Below are positions 32,811 to 46,149 of a stretch of DNA of 64,000 nucleotides, piece by piece. The notes beneath the pieces are model-generated. The model was not told the DNA's origin, did not search any database, and saw only the letters and a program-made list of their open reading frames with translations. The translations under genes were made by a program, and so were the position numbers. Location: positions 6,369,506 to 6,433,505 of the forward strand of contig CM018052.1 in NCBI GenBank assembly GCA_008638375.1, given 5' to 3'. The first letter of the stretch is position 1; every line of letters begins with the position of its first letter. The DNA is from Nyssa sinensis. Its lineage: Eukaryota > Streptophyta > Magnoliopsida > Cornales > Nyssaceae.

Positions 32811-34201
32811 TTATGAAACGCTCGTGTGTAATTCTAGTATATCGTCATGAGCTTTCAACTAGTAGTGGGTTAGTTAAAAGTGTTCATATAAACATTCACT
32901 ACTAATTGCTCGTATACTTTAGATACAGAATACATGATTCTTAAAAACAGATAGGCATGAAGCATTCAAGGCATTCAGGCCAGGCACTTATTTCTTCAAA
33001 TACAGATATAGAATTCTTTAATACAAATAACACGATGCATTTTAAGTAGTCGAGTAAAACAGACATTTCACATATGCAAGTACATGGATCTTAAAAAAAA
33101 ATACGTAACACGAAGCATTTAAAAGCATTAGAGCGAGGCATTAAACATGCAATAGAAAACTTGTAACATGTACAGAATGACCATTTGGTGACCAAAAATG
33201 CTTAAAACGTTTACTTGTTAATAGGATGCATAAAATCCTTTTATCGTATATGACCCTTTGTTATTTTAAAAATTGGGCCATTTTTTTAAAAACAATTCTT
33301 CTTGTAAATGGGGGTTCGAAAACCTACTACCATTTCTTATGAAAACATGAAACTTTTGTTCATGAAATCAGCACATATAATCACATTTAGAAAATGGGGG
33401 ATAAACCTGCTGCTCTTTCTAAACGTGTCATCTTTTCACTTTTATTAGTAGAATCTGTTTTGAACCGGACTCCATTTTTACTTCACGTGGAGATCTCATG
33501 CCTGGGGGATAAACCTTCTACCGGACATTTACAGGATGTTAAGTCCCGAAAGGACCCAATAACATGTAGTCCTTATGCACGATTTATTTTGCATTACCAA
33601 TTCGCAAATAGGAGGTTTGAAAATATTTCTTTTCAAATAGATGCTATTTAAAATCATTTAAACATAACCTCCTAGAAGATGTTTTTCAAAAGCATTTAAA
33701 ACTTTAACTTCTTGAATAGATGCTTTTCAAAGAGCATCGAACGACTTTTTCAAATAAATGTTTTTCATGAGCATTCAAAAATATGGCTTCTTCAAATAGA
33801 TGTTTTTCTTGAGCATTCAAAACAAGAATATTTTAACACAGTCCTCAAATACTTGGAATATAACGATTAGAACATTTAAAACATGAGCTTCGGAGTATTA
33901 AATCACGATGTATAGGAATATTTAAAAAATAGAAAAATGAAAGAAATTTATTTTTAGAGAGGCATTTAATAACATTTTGAAATTTACAAAGACATGCTAG
34001 AATAAAAACGTACAAAAAGTCAACAATATCAACAAGCTAACTTGTATGTCAAGATAGAATTTTAAAAATGAAAGCAATAGTATACTTGAAACATGAGTCA
34101 TATAAACACAGGAATTTAGAACTTGAAATACTTCAGGAATTTTGAACTTTAGAACACTTCAGAATCCATGGAGATTAAAACCTCCACTTCAAAATACAGG
34201 A

Positions 34202-34262
34202 TTACTCACCTTTGTCCTTGGGTCGGCGCTACTAGTGTGCCTTCCCTTTTCCCTTGTAGTTC
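34202..34262 (-). other. Predicted LTR exon 2 with donor (E1 right LTR)
   Basis: Minus strand: acceptor TTTGTAG|GAACTAC (AG 34263-34264), 53-nt exon (34210-34262), donor CAAAG|GTGAGTAAT (34202-34209). Confidence 0.6.
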
Positions 34263-34678
34263 CTACAAACAGTTTATGAAAAATTTATTAACTCGACATT
34301 TACTTTAAATTATCACATATTGGTGCTATTAACTTATTCTTAGACGTGTTAATCCTAATTTCCTAGGATAGGACTTATTCCTTTTAAATCGGACTGCTTG
34401 TAGTTTAAAAATTTTGATTTACATGTGCCTTATTTTTTAGTACCTAATTTGATAATATGGACCTCACCGTTGGATCCGAAACGTTAAAGAAAGTCAATTT
34501 AGACCTTCTCAGACTTTCATTTGGCCTCGGGCATCTTTAGGGGCAAAATGGTAGTTTGTATTTTTACGTGTCTTAATTTTTTGGAGTCTCGTCTTATAAA
34601 ACAGACCCTACCATTGGGTCCAAAATGTCCAAAATAATAAATTTACACTATCCTTTTAATTTATTTAGATAACAGATC

Positions 34679-34683
34679 ATTTA
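34679..34683. repeat. Target duplication ATTTA (left of E3)
   Basis: Exact match with 40348-40352. Confidence 0.9.
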
Positions 34684-35062
34684 TGTCACGACTCGTATCT
34701 AATCCTGTGCGGATTAGGGATCCGTGACCAAAGGCAGCGGCCCTATACCATTCTCCTGTCTAAATTTTCCACAGTATCTCACAACATTAACGAAAGTGTA
34801 AAGCATGCTATAGTCAAACTAGTACTAACATCAAAGTGCTCCTGTACAATCATGCACACAATTAAGTTTTTAAGTTTACAAAACTACAAAACATTCCCAA
34901 GACTTGGAGACATGGGAGAACTAGAACTACTATATACATAGTCTGATACATTACTAACAAAAAGAAGAGAGAGAGTCCATTGCACTAGCGGAAGGTCAAC
35001 CTGCTACTAATTCAGCATTTAATCAGTCTGTACGCCTGTAGATCCGTCTATAGTACGATGAC

Positions 35063-35094
35063 CTGAAAAAAAAATAATATATCTAGAGTGAGCT
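35063..35094 (-). other. Predicted 3' splice site and branch site (E3)
   Basis: Minus strand: AGCTCAC (branch A 35089), an A/T stretch ending in nine T, then CAG|GTCATCG (AG 35063-35064), 26 nt from the branch A. Confidence 0.65.
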
Positions 35095-35464
35095 AAATTA
35101 GCTCAGTAAGTAAACTCCTCACTTTGCCATGGGTAAAGGTCAGTTCAAAAGATGGATAAGAATCATAATGAACAAGAATGGTATCACATCGATAAATGAA
35201 TCTTAGGAATGTCACAATAGCCAATCGTCAACAAATGGATCAATCTCAAAGGCACATCCTATGATAGATCAATAAGACAAATATAAGGAATGGCCTGAAC
35301 AACATATAGCTGCCAAAGTGATGAAACATCCATCGGGAATCAAGAATTGACAGACACGTCATCAACAAGTAGAATCAAAAGTATGTCATCAATGTAGACG
35401 TGCCAATATAAAACAAAGTCATGAGTACATCATATGGATATCGACAATCAAATAATTTGTCTAC

Positions 35465-35615
35465 AGAAAACCATGGACCAGCTCAACATGGTGTATCTGA
35501 AATCAAGAATATATCAATCGATAAACCACGGACCATCTCAACATGGCATATCTGGGATCTTGAGTATATCGATAGATAAACCATGGACCAGCTCAATGTG
35601 GCGTATCTAGAATTA
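35465..35615. repeat. ~56-bp minisatellite, 3 copies, in E3
   Basis: AAACCATGGACCAGCTCAA...GTATCTG-type units start near 35467, 35524 and 35579. It lies inside the proposed intron 2. Confidence 0.85.
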
Positions 35616-36167
35616 ATAAATCATGAGTGCAACATCAAAATATCAATAAACGATATGAGATACAAACAAAACATATGCTGACATACTGATGTCTCATGGG
35701 TATCTATCTAGGGCCTCGCCCAAATCAATAAATAACACCAGAGCTCTATGCACATAACATGTCCCTCATTGACTAATCATTAGGCCATTCCCAAACATCG
35801 ACCCGTAGGGTCCTCAAGCATCTGTGAATCAGACGGACGTTGTGACAGATCACAACTCCAGGTACTCAATAAAATCATAATCATCACATTGCCACAGGAT
35901 ATGAAATATAGGCAACCAATTAAAGATATCAATAATTGAGATCTCAATGAGTCAACAACAAAAATACGTATCAATCATGCAGATCAATAGCATAAAAAAT
36001 GTCATATAATCAATAAGGGTATCAATAATCATGATCTCAAAGAGTTAACAATAGAAGCAAGTATCACATCGTAGGAATCAATATTATCAGGTAGGTATAG
36101 AGTACAACTGACAGCATCAAGAAGTGAATGTGACATGGCTAGGAATAACACAGGACAGAGTTCGGGT

Positions 36168-36238
36168 TTACTCACCTTTTACTAGCCTCCTCCCCTGCTA
36201 TTCGACGTTAGTTTCTTTTTCTTTTCCTTTAGATGGTC
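36168..36238 (-). other. Predicted LTR exon 2 with donor (E3)
   Basis: Minus strand: acceptor CGAATGGCAG|GACC (AG 36239-36240), 63-nt purine-rich exon (36176-36238), donor AAAAG|GTGAGTAA (36168-36175). Confidence 0.55.
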
Positions 36239-36293
36239 CTGCCATTCGAGAAATATAACTCAATCTATAGACGTAATTAGTTTATGCTACACA

Positions 36294-36295
<2 letters not shown>

Positions 36296-36328
<33 letters not shown>
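36296..36328. repeat. (AT)n microsatellite
   Basis: About 16 AT units in E3, just outside the predicted acceptor of exon 2. Confidence 0.9.
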
Positions 36329-36330
<2 letters not shown>

Positions 36331-39300
36331 ATCATGGCCATAAGTACTTTATTTTCTAATTTGGACCTCACTATTGAGTTCGGAACGTCGAATAAAATTA
36401 ATTGAGGCTTTCACGGATTTTAATTTGGACTCTTGGACTGAAAAAGGCAAACGTCGAATAAAATTACTACACTTATCTCCATTCACTAATAGTCTGAGAA
36501 TCTACAGATTCGTCTCTAGGCACGTCCATGCATATCCTCTGCATTATCCTTCTGATGGCCATCATAATTGATTCAACATCCATATCCAACCATTGTCTGG
36601 TTGTAGTCAACATTCCACTGGCACTGCAATCATCATTTAACTCGCCAACTGATTTGACGGGTTAGTTCCTCCTGTTTCTTCATTCCGAACCCTAACCACG
36701 TGAACTTGTAGTGGCATCTTGCTTTTCAGTGAAACGTTTCTGGTGATCCCATTGAGACTGTACACTTTCACTCCAACAGCTAACTTTTGGAGAATTTGCA
36801 ATCAAGTGTCACAAACCCTTCAACAACCAATCTTGGTTGATGTCAAACAACCACTTATATGTGTTCTTTCCAATATATGCAGCATCCGGTCCTTTCTGTC
36901 TTGTACCACTAATATGAGAATTGAGTTTCTCTTTGATAACTTGCAGCTGATGTGCTTTCATTACAGAGTCAACCCAGCAGTAACAAGAAGCACAGAGTTG
37001 GAATCATACAAACATCTCCATATGCCTCTCCCAATGTGCTCCTTGGTCATCCTGATTTGGTTACCATCTAATCCCCACTAAACACAACAGATAGTGACAG
37101 CAGCACCCTGATCCGTATTGCAGCTGTTCAAGCTGCTGCTCCACTGCAGCTAAGACAAACAGCGCATTTTCCTACTTCAATTATTCACAGCAATTCTCTT
37201 GAATATGCCCAACAACCTATCTTCAAAACCTCCACAGGATACCCCAAACGTCTACCAAAAATGTTTCCCCACAGCAAGACTGAACTTCATTCAACTAACT
37301 TCTTCACTTTCATTACTGCTGCTACCTCTGCCTCTACTGCTACTGCACTCTCTCCATTTCCTCCAACCAAACCAGTGGCATTAAGAATACCCAATCTACA
37401 CACCTGCTAACACCTGGTCTTCCACAAATTCAACCTGAAACTACTGCATCATCTCTTCTTCTTTTGACAGTGGCAGATATGATGCAATCAAGCTGGCTAT
37501 TTCAGAGTTTGGCATCAGCTGGTTGGAGCTATAACTATTGTAGCTGACACATACTTGGGATGCATTCTGTGAATCAGAATTATCAGCAGACCTTGGTGAC
37601 TGGAGCAGAACCAGTTCTTGCATCCCACAGAATCATCACCCACGCTACAGAACTCCTGCGCACTTGAGGGGCAGAATTGCTCATCTTCAACAATATCTTC
37701 ACGCCCTTGGTAAATACCTTGTGGTCCAATAGTAGAGCTATCTGTAGGTTTATCATTTCTGCCAATCTTCTAAATATGCTCATTGTCGGAATCGAAATCA
37801 TAGCCAACGAGATAACTGCTCCATCAGCCGTAAACAAAATGAACAAGAGAGAAAGAAGTCCTAATTCAGAACTGGGTCGAACTCTTAGCTGTCTCCCCAA
37901 TTGAATAGACGGAGTTGAATGCACCATTATTGACTGCGTTGCACCACTGGTTTTTGTTCCCTGCAGCTCTGTGATACTTCAGAAGGTTTCCTGGCTTGAT
38001 CCCAAACACGACCTTTGAGCATACAACCTTCATCTGCCAAAAACTCCAGTGGCAGAAACACCTCCATTTCCTTTGCTAAGTTCCTTCTTACCAGTCACAA
38101 CTCCTCCACACGACACCAACTACACAACACCAAATCACAACTATTATTAGTCTTCTGAAGAGCAACAACCGTATCCCTTAAACCAGTGCTCGTGGACAAA
38201 ACACCATCACCCCCCTGTTGCACCGCTACAACAACACGCACACAGGTATATATATACACATAACCCTGCTGCACCGCAATACATATTATGCCACATCAAT
38301 AACTAATTCAAAAGATAAATTGATTGGGGGAAAACTTACTTTTGCTACTGTTTCGGCTGAATCAATTTTCCCTGCACTAACACGCTGCTGCAATTTCTTT
38401 TTTCTCTCACTTGCCGTTTGTTTGTGGGGTCTCTTATCATGGCCAGCTAGCTATAGCGATGTAGATATATTTATGTTGGTAGGTGGTGGACTGATCTAGA
38501 ATGCTGGAGAGTTCTCTATGTCGGTTACCTTCACACACACATATATATACGCACAACAACCTGCTGCACCGCCTCTCTTTCTGTCGGTTGGTCTGGAATT
38601 TTCTCCAATCGTCTATCCTCCTCCAGCTTACCATATCTATATATATGTACAAGCTTTACACCAGAAGCTTCTACTGCTTCACCGATTTCCACGTCTTGAA
38701 GCTTTTCCCCTTTTTCCAGCAGCTTCGGCTGCTCCTGTTCCTCCTTTATTTATTTTCTGTTTCCTTTTGTTACTTGTTCCCGAACCTTCTACTCTCCTCC
38801 TATTTAGCTTTTTGTTAGCTATATATATTATTCACATATCTCAGCACCTGATTTGGCTGCTACTTAGCTATATATTTATAGATATTCTTATATAATATTA
38901 TTATATAAAGGAGAGAGGTACGGCTGCAACCTCATTATTTTTTGAGTCTTGATATGTTTTCCACCATGTGTACATGTATATGCATAGAAGCATATTATTA
39001 TTTTTTAATCTACTTTACCATTTTTTAATATTTAATGATTCTTTTATTTCATAATATATTAAGTTATAAAAGACTGATAAATCTGCCACAAAGTCGAGGC
39101 TTGGTATTATAGTTATTTACTTTGCCAACCTTGGGTCCCCTTTCATGTCTCAGGTTATATTCATATTATTTTTATAATTAACTAATCATATTTATCCTAT
39201 TTATCTATCTCGACATGACTGGGTTGTCAATTTCTCGAGCATATGTCATTTTTATAAGTACGGTATTAAATCCCGTTATGGCTTACCGTATTTCGAACTA

Positions 39301-40347
39301 TTTTAAATTATTTAATGTCACATAACCTATTTTTCTTAGGTCGAGGTGTAGTCTGGGTCCTGTCAGATTTTTGAGGTATTTCAGGATCGTTTTAAGCCTC
39401 AAACAGCCCCTATTCCGACACACTCATGGGGTTTTTCCGATCATGCACCGGAGAGAATAATTGGCTGTACTATGGCCATTTTTGGACCTTTTTCCACTGT
39501 TTTTGGTGTGTTGGGTTCTTGCTACCATTATCAACTCAATTCTAAGCTCAAAAACAAGTTTGTTTCATCCTATAATAATCCACCATTTTTGGCCGAAGTA
39601 ACTTACTTTCTTGGTTTTTTTTTTTTCTTAAAGTTTTTGATTTCTAACTGTTCCAAACTGAATCTAAAGCAGTATAGAGAAAAGTTAAAACAATGGAAAT
39701 TTAAATTTGGTACCTGTTTAGCTAATTTTCAGTTTTCAAATTTTTCGGGAATTTTTCCTTTCTTTCCTTCTTCTGCGTTCAGCTTCTCTCTTCCTCTCTA
39801 CGCTTCAGTTCTATCTCTCTTTTCTCTCCTATCTTATCCCCATAACTGACCTACATTCGGTGGCTTCCAGCTTCTCAAAGCTTCTCTTTCTTTTGTTTTC
39901 TTTATCATTTAATTACATTAATATATATATAGAACCGTATATATATATATATTATTATACTTATTCACTCATTATATATATGTAATTTAATGTGAAATTA
40001 TATATATATATATATATACATATGTGCATTTAATACACATACATTTGTGCGCACGTCTTTCTATAAAAATAGGACTTCCGTTCTGACAGCCCCCGAAATA
40101 CTTGAGACTGCCTACCATTCATATCTGTGTCTCGTATAACGAGCCTGTCATTCACACGTACGTTCGTTTTTATTCACGTCATATTTTGGCTTATAGTTCG
40201 GGGTCGAATCACTTTTGACCGTTCTTGATTTATGTGTCTTATTGGACAGTTGACTGTTGCTCACTCAGTCCGATAATCTAATTTTTCAATTTAATTCTTA
40301 AGTATATTATAACATAAGTCATTTCACTAATTAAGCCGGGTATTACA

Positions 40348-40352
40348 ATTTA
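40348..40352. repeat. Target duplication ATTTA (right of E3)
   Basis: Exact match with 34679-34683. Confidence 0.9.
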
Positions 40353-40429
40353 ATCATAATTAAATTAATTTAATTTATTAAATTAATTTAATATTATCTA
40401 TTTATTTTTTTAATATGGTTACCCATGTG

Positions 40430-40505
40430 CCATAGTGGCACAGTGGTCTTAGGCTTGGTGTTTGAATCCTCACTTGCATGAGGTTTTGGTGTCGAACCTG
40501 GGGAG
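40430..40505 (+). other. tRNA-like A-box/B-box module in E1 LTR
   Basis: TGGCACAGTGG (40436-40446) fits the A box. GGTGTCGAACCTGG (40488-40501) is a decayed B-box-like word about 42 nt later. The equivalent stretch in the left E1 LTR (29260-29325) is more decayed. Antisense to the LTR, as in E-d. Confidence 0.45.
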
Positions 40506-41565
40506 CTACGGCTCCCTTTTATTTTTCTTATATTTCTCATGCCAAATAGTAGACAGTGGAGCTAAATAGGGATAGGATATCCCTGGTTCAGACAGAGGCA
40601 TTAACTCAATTTCCAAACCTCATAGCCGAACACCCCATTCCTATTTTCATTTAAAACAAAAAGGTCAAAACGGCATTGTCCCACTTATGCCCTTATATGC
40701 GATCGGGTAGGTCCCGACCTGAACTTGATCCGACCTCAACTCGACCCGTCCTGTTCATCATCTTCCCCATCTCACTAACACATTGTAGCCCTAGTTGTAG
40801 GTTTTCTTCTTTTGCTCTTTCGTGGGGTTTGGGTAGACCATGCTTTTTGCTTTTTGTTTCTACGAATTCCTGAATCTCTTGGGCGTGTTTTGGCATTGGT
40901 TAGGGAGCTCGAATTGAGCTCAAAGCTCAGTTAGAGCTTGGACACCCCTCACAGTTTTTAGGTTCGTAAATGGCCATTTCTTAACCAAAATCAAAGGGGT
41001 TTGGCTTGTTGTTCTTGTTTCTTCATGGGGGTCCTTACCTCGATCCCCAAATGGAGTTTTGTGTTCATTTTATGGTGTTAGGTTTTTCGAACATTGGCTG
41101 TAGCTGGGTCTTTAGGGGCCTTTCTTTGGGATTTTAGGTCGCGGCCTAGGGTTTTTAGAACCCTTGTGAGATCTAGTTTGGGTCCCAAACAATGGATTTA
41201 AGGTTTGTGGTGGTCGGTTCAGACCTATGATTTTATGGCTCAAACCCTCCCTAGGTCTCCTTATTCCAGTCCTAAATTATAGCAAAGCATCCATAGAGTT
41301 CATGCATGCATTTTAAACATTTTAAAACCTCAGTTTTTATAAGGTTTTTAAAGGGTGATAAACTAAAGGAGTTTTGGGTTTTGGATGGTTTTACCTTAGA
41401 CAGTAAGTATCCTTCCCTCCCTTGTTTGATTTTGAGCTTCTTAGGGCCTCTCTAGAGCAACACCAATCCTTCTTTTCTCCTTTTTCTTCTTCTTCCTCTT
41501 CTCCTCCTCACTTATTTTTCTTCTCCATCTCTCTACCTCACTATTTCTCTCTCTCTAGCCGACCT

Positions 41566-41588
41566 CACACACACACACACACACACTT
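41566..41588. repeat. (CA)n microsatellite
   Basis: Eleven CA units in the E1 right LTR; an AT run follows at 41635-41650. Confidence 0.9.
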
Positions 41589-42196
41589 ACAGTCTTACAC
41601 AGTTCTAGATACATTCAAGTCTGCACATGCAACATATATATATATATATATGTATGCATATATTCATTTGCTGATGTGTTGCACATAACCTCTTGGTTGA
41701 GGTGTGAGGTGGGGTAGAATTTATAGTGTATGTATATATATCTTGTGAGATATATGGCATAAAATGCTAGCAGCCCTAGTGGCTTTCTTTTTGGGTTTTA
41801 AATTCTTCAATTATTTTTGGTTGAGGGTTCAAGTCTTTGGGGTCGCAAATTTCGCTTATTTTTTGCCTTTTTTTCCTTTTATGCCTTGTTTGGCATTATA
41901 CACTATTTAGCCCACTTTTTCCTTACTTGATTTATTTTATTTATTTATTTATTTCCTTTTTTGTTTCTTCCCATATACATGTTTCCTTGCCTATTTCGTT
42001 CTCGTACTGATTTCCTAAATCAAAGTCGCATGTTTCAATTATTTTCTTCATGTGTTGACCACGACAACTAATGTCTTATTATAACATTTTCTGTAGTTCT
42101 TATTTTTCTTGGTTTAGTTTTCACTAAGTACTATTTTAAGGTCTCTAATATTTAATTAGTGCCTTAATTTCTTATTAATCGGGTCAGGGCGTTACA

Positions 42197-42201
42197 GATT
42201 G
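42197..42201. repeat. Target duplication GATTG (right of E1)
   Basis: Exact match with 27900-27904. Confidence 0.9.
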
Positions 42202-42790
42202 GGTCTTGTTTGTGTTGTAATTCAATCTCAATCATAGTGGAATTCTTCCCCGAGCATGGTTGGCTCTAGAGTTCTCTACTGTAGTTAGTTTTCCTTGGTG
42301 GTTTCTCCGTCATCATCTTGGTTTATATTGTCACAACTCGAAAATCCACCCTATGTAGATCCCAAATCGCGACCACCACCCTTCGGCCTGAGGGTTGTCG
42401 GCTGAGGCTCATATAAGCAACGGTGCAGGACGGCGGTGCGGCCTGTGTTTGCGGAAGTGTGAAAAACTTTTTTCTTTTCTTTTCTTTTCTTCTTTTAAAT
42501 TTTCAGCACATCCGCCCAATATTGCCGCTCTTCAGAACGGTACACATGATTATACATTCAGAGCATAATAAAAACTTTTAAGACTTTATAAACAATACAT
42601 ATCCAGTTGTCCCTCAGGACTTAGTTACATAACATTTTAACATTTACTATAACAAAAGTGACTAACTACGAGTCTTTAGTATTTTCTAGAAACTGCTAAC
42701 CCTGTGCTGAGCTTCCTATGCCCTTCCTCAAAATGGGCAAAGCTTTAACCATCTTCATCACCAAAAAGAATCATGGTTGCCTTCAGATAC

Positions 42791-42822
42791 CTGTATATGT
42801 GTGGGATAAATCCGGGTAAGCT
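42791..42822 (-). other. Predicted 3' splice site and branch site (E2)
   Basis: Minus strand: AGCTTAC (branch A 42817), then 26 nt to CATATACAG|GTATCTG (AG 42791-42792). The pyrimidine tract is weak. Confidence 0.5.
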
Positions 42823-44124
42823 ATACTAAGCTTGTGAGTAATTCCAGCATTTGTCATGGGTTTTCAATTGGTAGTGGTTAGTATAAGAGAGTTTATAAAA
42901 CATTCACTACCAATTGTTCACTTACTTCAAATAAGAATATAGGAATTCTTTTAAACAGATAGCTTTGAAACATTCAAGGTATTCAAGCTAAACATGTACT
43001 TCTTCAAATACAGTATAGAAAACTTCAAAACACATAACACAAAGCAATTTAAAGCATTCGAGTAAAACAAATATTTTATGTATACAAAGTGCAAGAATCT
43101 TCAAAACATATAACACGGGCTATTTAAAGCACTCAAGTGGGATATGCAATATGCAATGTAAACTTGTAAACATGTATATGGTGGCGAATGTGACCAAAAG
43201 AGTGTAAATCTTTTGCTTCTCAATAGGATTAATAAAAAAATCTTTCTTCTTGTAAACATGAGGGTATGACCCTTTATTTTATAACCGGGTCATTTCCTTT
43301 AAAACAAATACTTCTTTAAGTGAAAGGGGTTTGAAAAACCTTTTGCCATTTCTTATGAAACCATGAAAACTTTAGTTCATGAAATCAACATATATAGTAC
43401 ATTTAGGAATGGAAGGATAGACCTGCTACCATTTCTAAACGTCTCATCTTTTCACTTTAATTAGGTGGAAATCTATTTTGAACTAGATTCCAGTCTTACT
43501 TCTTGTGGAGAAATCTCATGTCTGGGGGATTAGATCTTGCTACCTGGCATTCTTCATGTCAATTGAGTTCCGAAGAACCCAAAATCAGTCTTAGTGCTTA
43601 TGCATGTTTTATCTTGCATTACCAATGGCAACAGGAGGTATAAAACATTTACAAGTAGATGCTATTTAAAAGCATTAAAGCATGGCCTCCCTATAATTGC
43701 CTTTAAAATATTTAACACATGACTTCTTTAAATGGATACTTTTCATGAGCATTTAAAATATGACTTCTTCAAATAAATGTTTTCAAAACATTTAAAACGA
43801 GACTTTTTCAAATGGATACTTTTATGAGCATTCAATACATGGTGTTCATGGCTTCATGATAGAGTCTTAAAATACTTGGAATATGCAAATTTAGAACATT
43901 TGATAATATTTTTCATTTAAAACTTAGACATGCTGAAACATATTTTGAAGAGAATCTGTAGTAGAAACCATTCATTGAGCATGTCACAATAGGGTTTTAT
44001 AGGAATAGAAATACTTAAAAATAGGCATCATGTAAATACTGAATTTGGAATTCAAATACTTCAGATCTTTTGAACTTAAAACTTCTTCAAATTCGTGGAG
44101 TTAAATCTCACTTCAAATACATGA

Positions 44125-44186
44125 TTACTCACATTTGTCCTTAGGGCCAGTGCTACTAGTGCGCTTTCCCTCTTCATTTGTAGTTC
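44125..44186 (-). other. Predicted LTR exon 2 with donor (E2)
   Basis: Minus strand: acceptor TTGTTCTTAG|GAACTAC (AG 44187-44188), 54-nt exon (44133-44186), donor AAAT|GTGAGTAATC (44125-44132; the last exon base has changed to T). Confidence 0.55.
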
Positions 44187-44683
44187 CTAAGAACAATTCA
44201 TAAAGAGTCTATTAACTTCACATTCACTTCAAATATTACCTAATGATGCTCTTAACTTAATCTTAGTTAGTGTTAAATTATAATTTCCATCTTAGGGCTT
44301 TACACCTTTTAAGTATACTCTTCTGGTAGCTTCATTAATTCTTATATTTACGTGTCATATTTTTTTGTACTTTATTTCATAATATGGACCTCACCATTGA
44401 GTCCAAAACATCGAAAAAAGTTAACTTAGACCCTCTCGGACTTCCATTTGGCTTTGGGGGTACTAGGGGCAAAATGGTAATTTTAGACCTTTACGTGTCT
44501 GTATTTTTCAGAATCCCATCTCATAAAACGGACCCTTCCATTGGCTTTAGAATGCCCAAAATATAAAGAAAATACTATTCACTTGTCTAAATTGGACATT
44601 GGTAAATATCTCAAATTATAATTAAATTAATTAATTAAACTAAATTAACATTATTTAATAATTTGGTGAATTCTTGACCACAC

Positions 44684-44768
44684 GTGCCTCAGTGGCACGA
44701 CGGTTCTCTTGGTTGGCTTAAGTGCCTCTCACCCCACGCTGTTCAAGGTTCAAACCCCTTCAGCCACA
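44684..44768 (+). other. tRNA-like A/B-box module in E2
   Basis: GGTTCAAACCC (44747-44757) is an exact B box, inside AAGG-TTCAAACC-CCTT, a T-arm-like hairpin. TGGCACGACGG (44693-44703) is a near A box 43 nt upstream. Antisense to the LTR. Confidence 0.5.
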
Positions 44769-45641
44769 AGCCCCTTTTTTTTCTTTTTTTTTTTTCATCT
44801 TCTTACTATTTCTAAAAGCAAACAGCGGATAAGTCTAATTTTGTGGACAGGCTATCCCTATCCTAATTCAAATTTCAATTTCAATTTATTAACCCTACCA
44901 CCAAACATCCCAAATTCAGTTTTAATTCAAAACAACCATACCCCTAAATGACGCAGTATCATCCCATTTTAACACCAAACGACACCGCATAAAGACCCAT
45001 TGTTCACTGTCTTCCCCGAATTTTCGGTGAAATCCCGGTAGGGTTCTGTCGCCTTTTTCGGCGACGACTTCCTTTTTTTGACCATTTTTTAACTTATTTT
45101 GATTGTAGTTTTCTTCTATTTTTCATAAGGATTACATATTTAAGCTTAGTTTTTGAATTAAATCTCTAAATCTTCACGGATAGAGGGAAAACCGTAGCTT
45201 CGACCAACTAGTTTTCTCTCTACTTCGTGACCCTTTGTCCACTGTTTTGAGCGTTTTCTTCTTCTAATCAGTTTCTGCACCTTACATGAATCATTACACA
45301 TCATTTAATCTATGTTTTAAGCATGAAAATCCTAAAATCGAATTATCTTCAAAAACCTGCAACTGCTTCGTTCTAGCTTATTTTTATACCTTTTTCTCTG
45401 ATTCTTTTTGCAATTTTTCATATATTTCATGCTCTACAAGGTCCTATAATCCAATATATCATTCATGATTTAAAACTTTAAAAACAGAAACATACTACTA
45501 CTTACTTGTTGAAGGTTTTAGCTCTCAATTTCTTCTCCTTTTGATTTTCTTCCTCTTCTAACTTCTTTGAACCTCAAACAGCTCTCATCTTTTATCTTTT
45601 CTTCTTGCTTCTTCTGAATTTTCCCTAAAACAAACCCACCG

Positions 45642-45645
<4 letters not shown>

Positions 45646-45675
<30 letters not shown>
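45646..45675. repeat. (TA)n microsatellite next to the E4 insertion site
   Basis: Fifteen TA units, 16 bp left of the E4 start. Confidence 0.9.
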
Positions 45676-45678
<3 letters not shown>

Positions 45679-45686
45679 GCAAAACT

Positions 45687-45691
45687 ACCCA
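45687..45691. repeat. Target duplication ACCCA (left of E4)
   Basis: ACCCA versus ACGCA at 61432-61436, one mismatch. Confidence 0.65.
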
Positions 45692-46149
45692 TGTCACGCT
45701 CCGAATTTCCACGAACCCAAGGGTAAGTGTAACGAAACTAAAAGAAAATAAAATAAAAGAAAATCTAAACGGATTCAACTAAACACGCAATCCTTTCCTT
45801 CAATACATAACGCATAAAGTACATCCCACAAATAAATCGTTCACTTGTCATTTGAGCTTAAGCCCTTACATCACAAAATATGCCCCCAAGGGCCAATCAT
45901 CCTTCTAAGTTCATGTCTCCTCTACTCTGCAAGACTTCCTCAAGTCTCAAGTGCCGGGAGCGTCATTTGTAATATGTTGTCCCATGAATGGGTCAGCTCA
46001 ACTGCTACTATAATATATTGCTAATGCAAGGAACAAAATCAAGGCATGGCATATGCAAGTGTACATTTATATCTACATGTCATTCAATATCATCAATACA
46101 GTACATGAATAATATGCATGACGCACCCATGCAAACATCTATGCCACAC

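Larger units (their letters stand above)
34684..40347 (-). mobile_element. E3: 5.66-kb solo LTR inside the E1 right LTR
   Basis: TGTCACGACTCG...GGGTATTACA with perfect ATTTA duplications. The host LTR is continuous across the site in the other E1 LTR (GATCATTTAATCATAATT at 29192). No primer site, purine tract or protein. Minus-sense features: branch/acceptor at 35063-35094, minisatellite 35465-35615, exon 2 at 36176-36238. It resembles E-a (CTTATCTCCATTCAC at 36473 and 684; TTTTGGAGAATTTGC at 36787 and 712; TGCTGCACCGC blocks). Frames such as 36719-37081 and 37583-37927 have no recognisable domain and lie within the LTR; I do not call them genes. Confidence 0.9.
27905..42196 (-). mobile_element. 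E1: chromovirus-type gypsy element, internally deleted, two LTRs
   Basis: TGTCATGACCC...GCGTTACA ends with perfect GATTG duplications. Orientation is minus. The 3' LTR is on the left (27905-30974), then complement of the polypurine tract (30975-30990), a gag remnant (31213-31793), tandem leader repeats (31940-32260), complement of the initiator-Met primer site (32375-32386) and the 5' LTR (32389-42196), which holds solo LTR E3. Only about 1.4 kb of interior remains and pol is gone. Confidence 0.9.
32389..42196 (-). mobile_element. 5' LTR of E1 (4.14 kb without the nested E3)
   Basis: Starts TGTCACAACCC and ends GGGCGTTACA. Without E3 and one ATTTA it is 4139 bp, almost the same as solo LTR E5 (4138 bp), so both are probably near full length of one subfamily. 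Contains a branch/acceptor (32776-32810), exon 2 (34210-34262), GGACC modules (34460, 34604), a tRNA-like A box TGGCACAGTGG (40436-40446), and a donor-1 candidate (41393-41394). Confidence 0.9.

Noticed and set aside
36719..37927. Frames of 114-120 residues in E3, possibly a captured gene
   Set aside because: Composition is unremarkable, no domain is recognisable and similar sequence exists in E-a without open frames. It remains possible that E3 carries captured host DNA; a protein search would decide.
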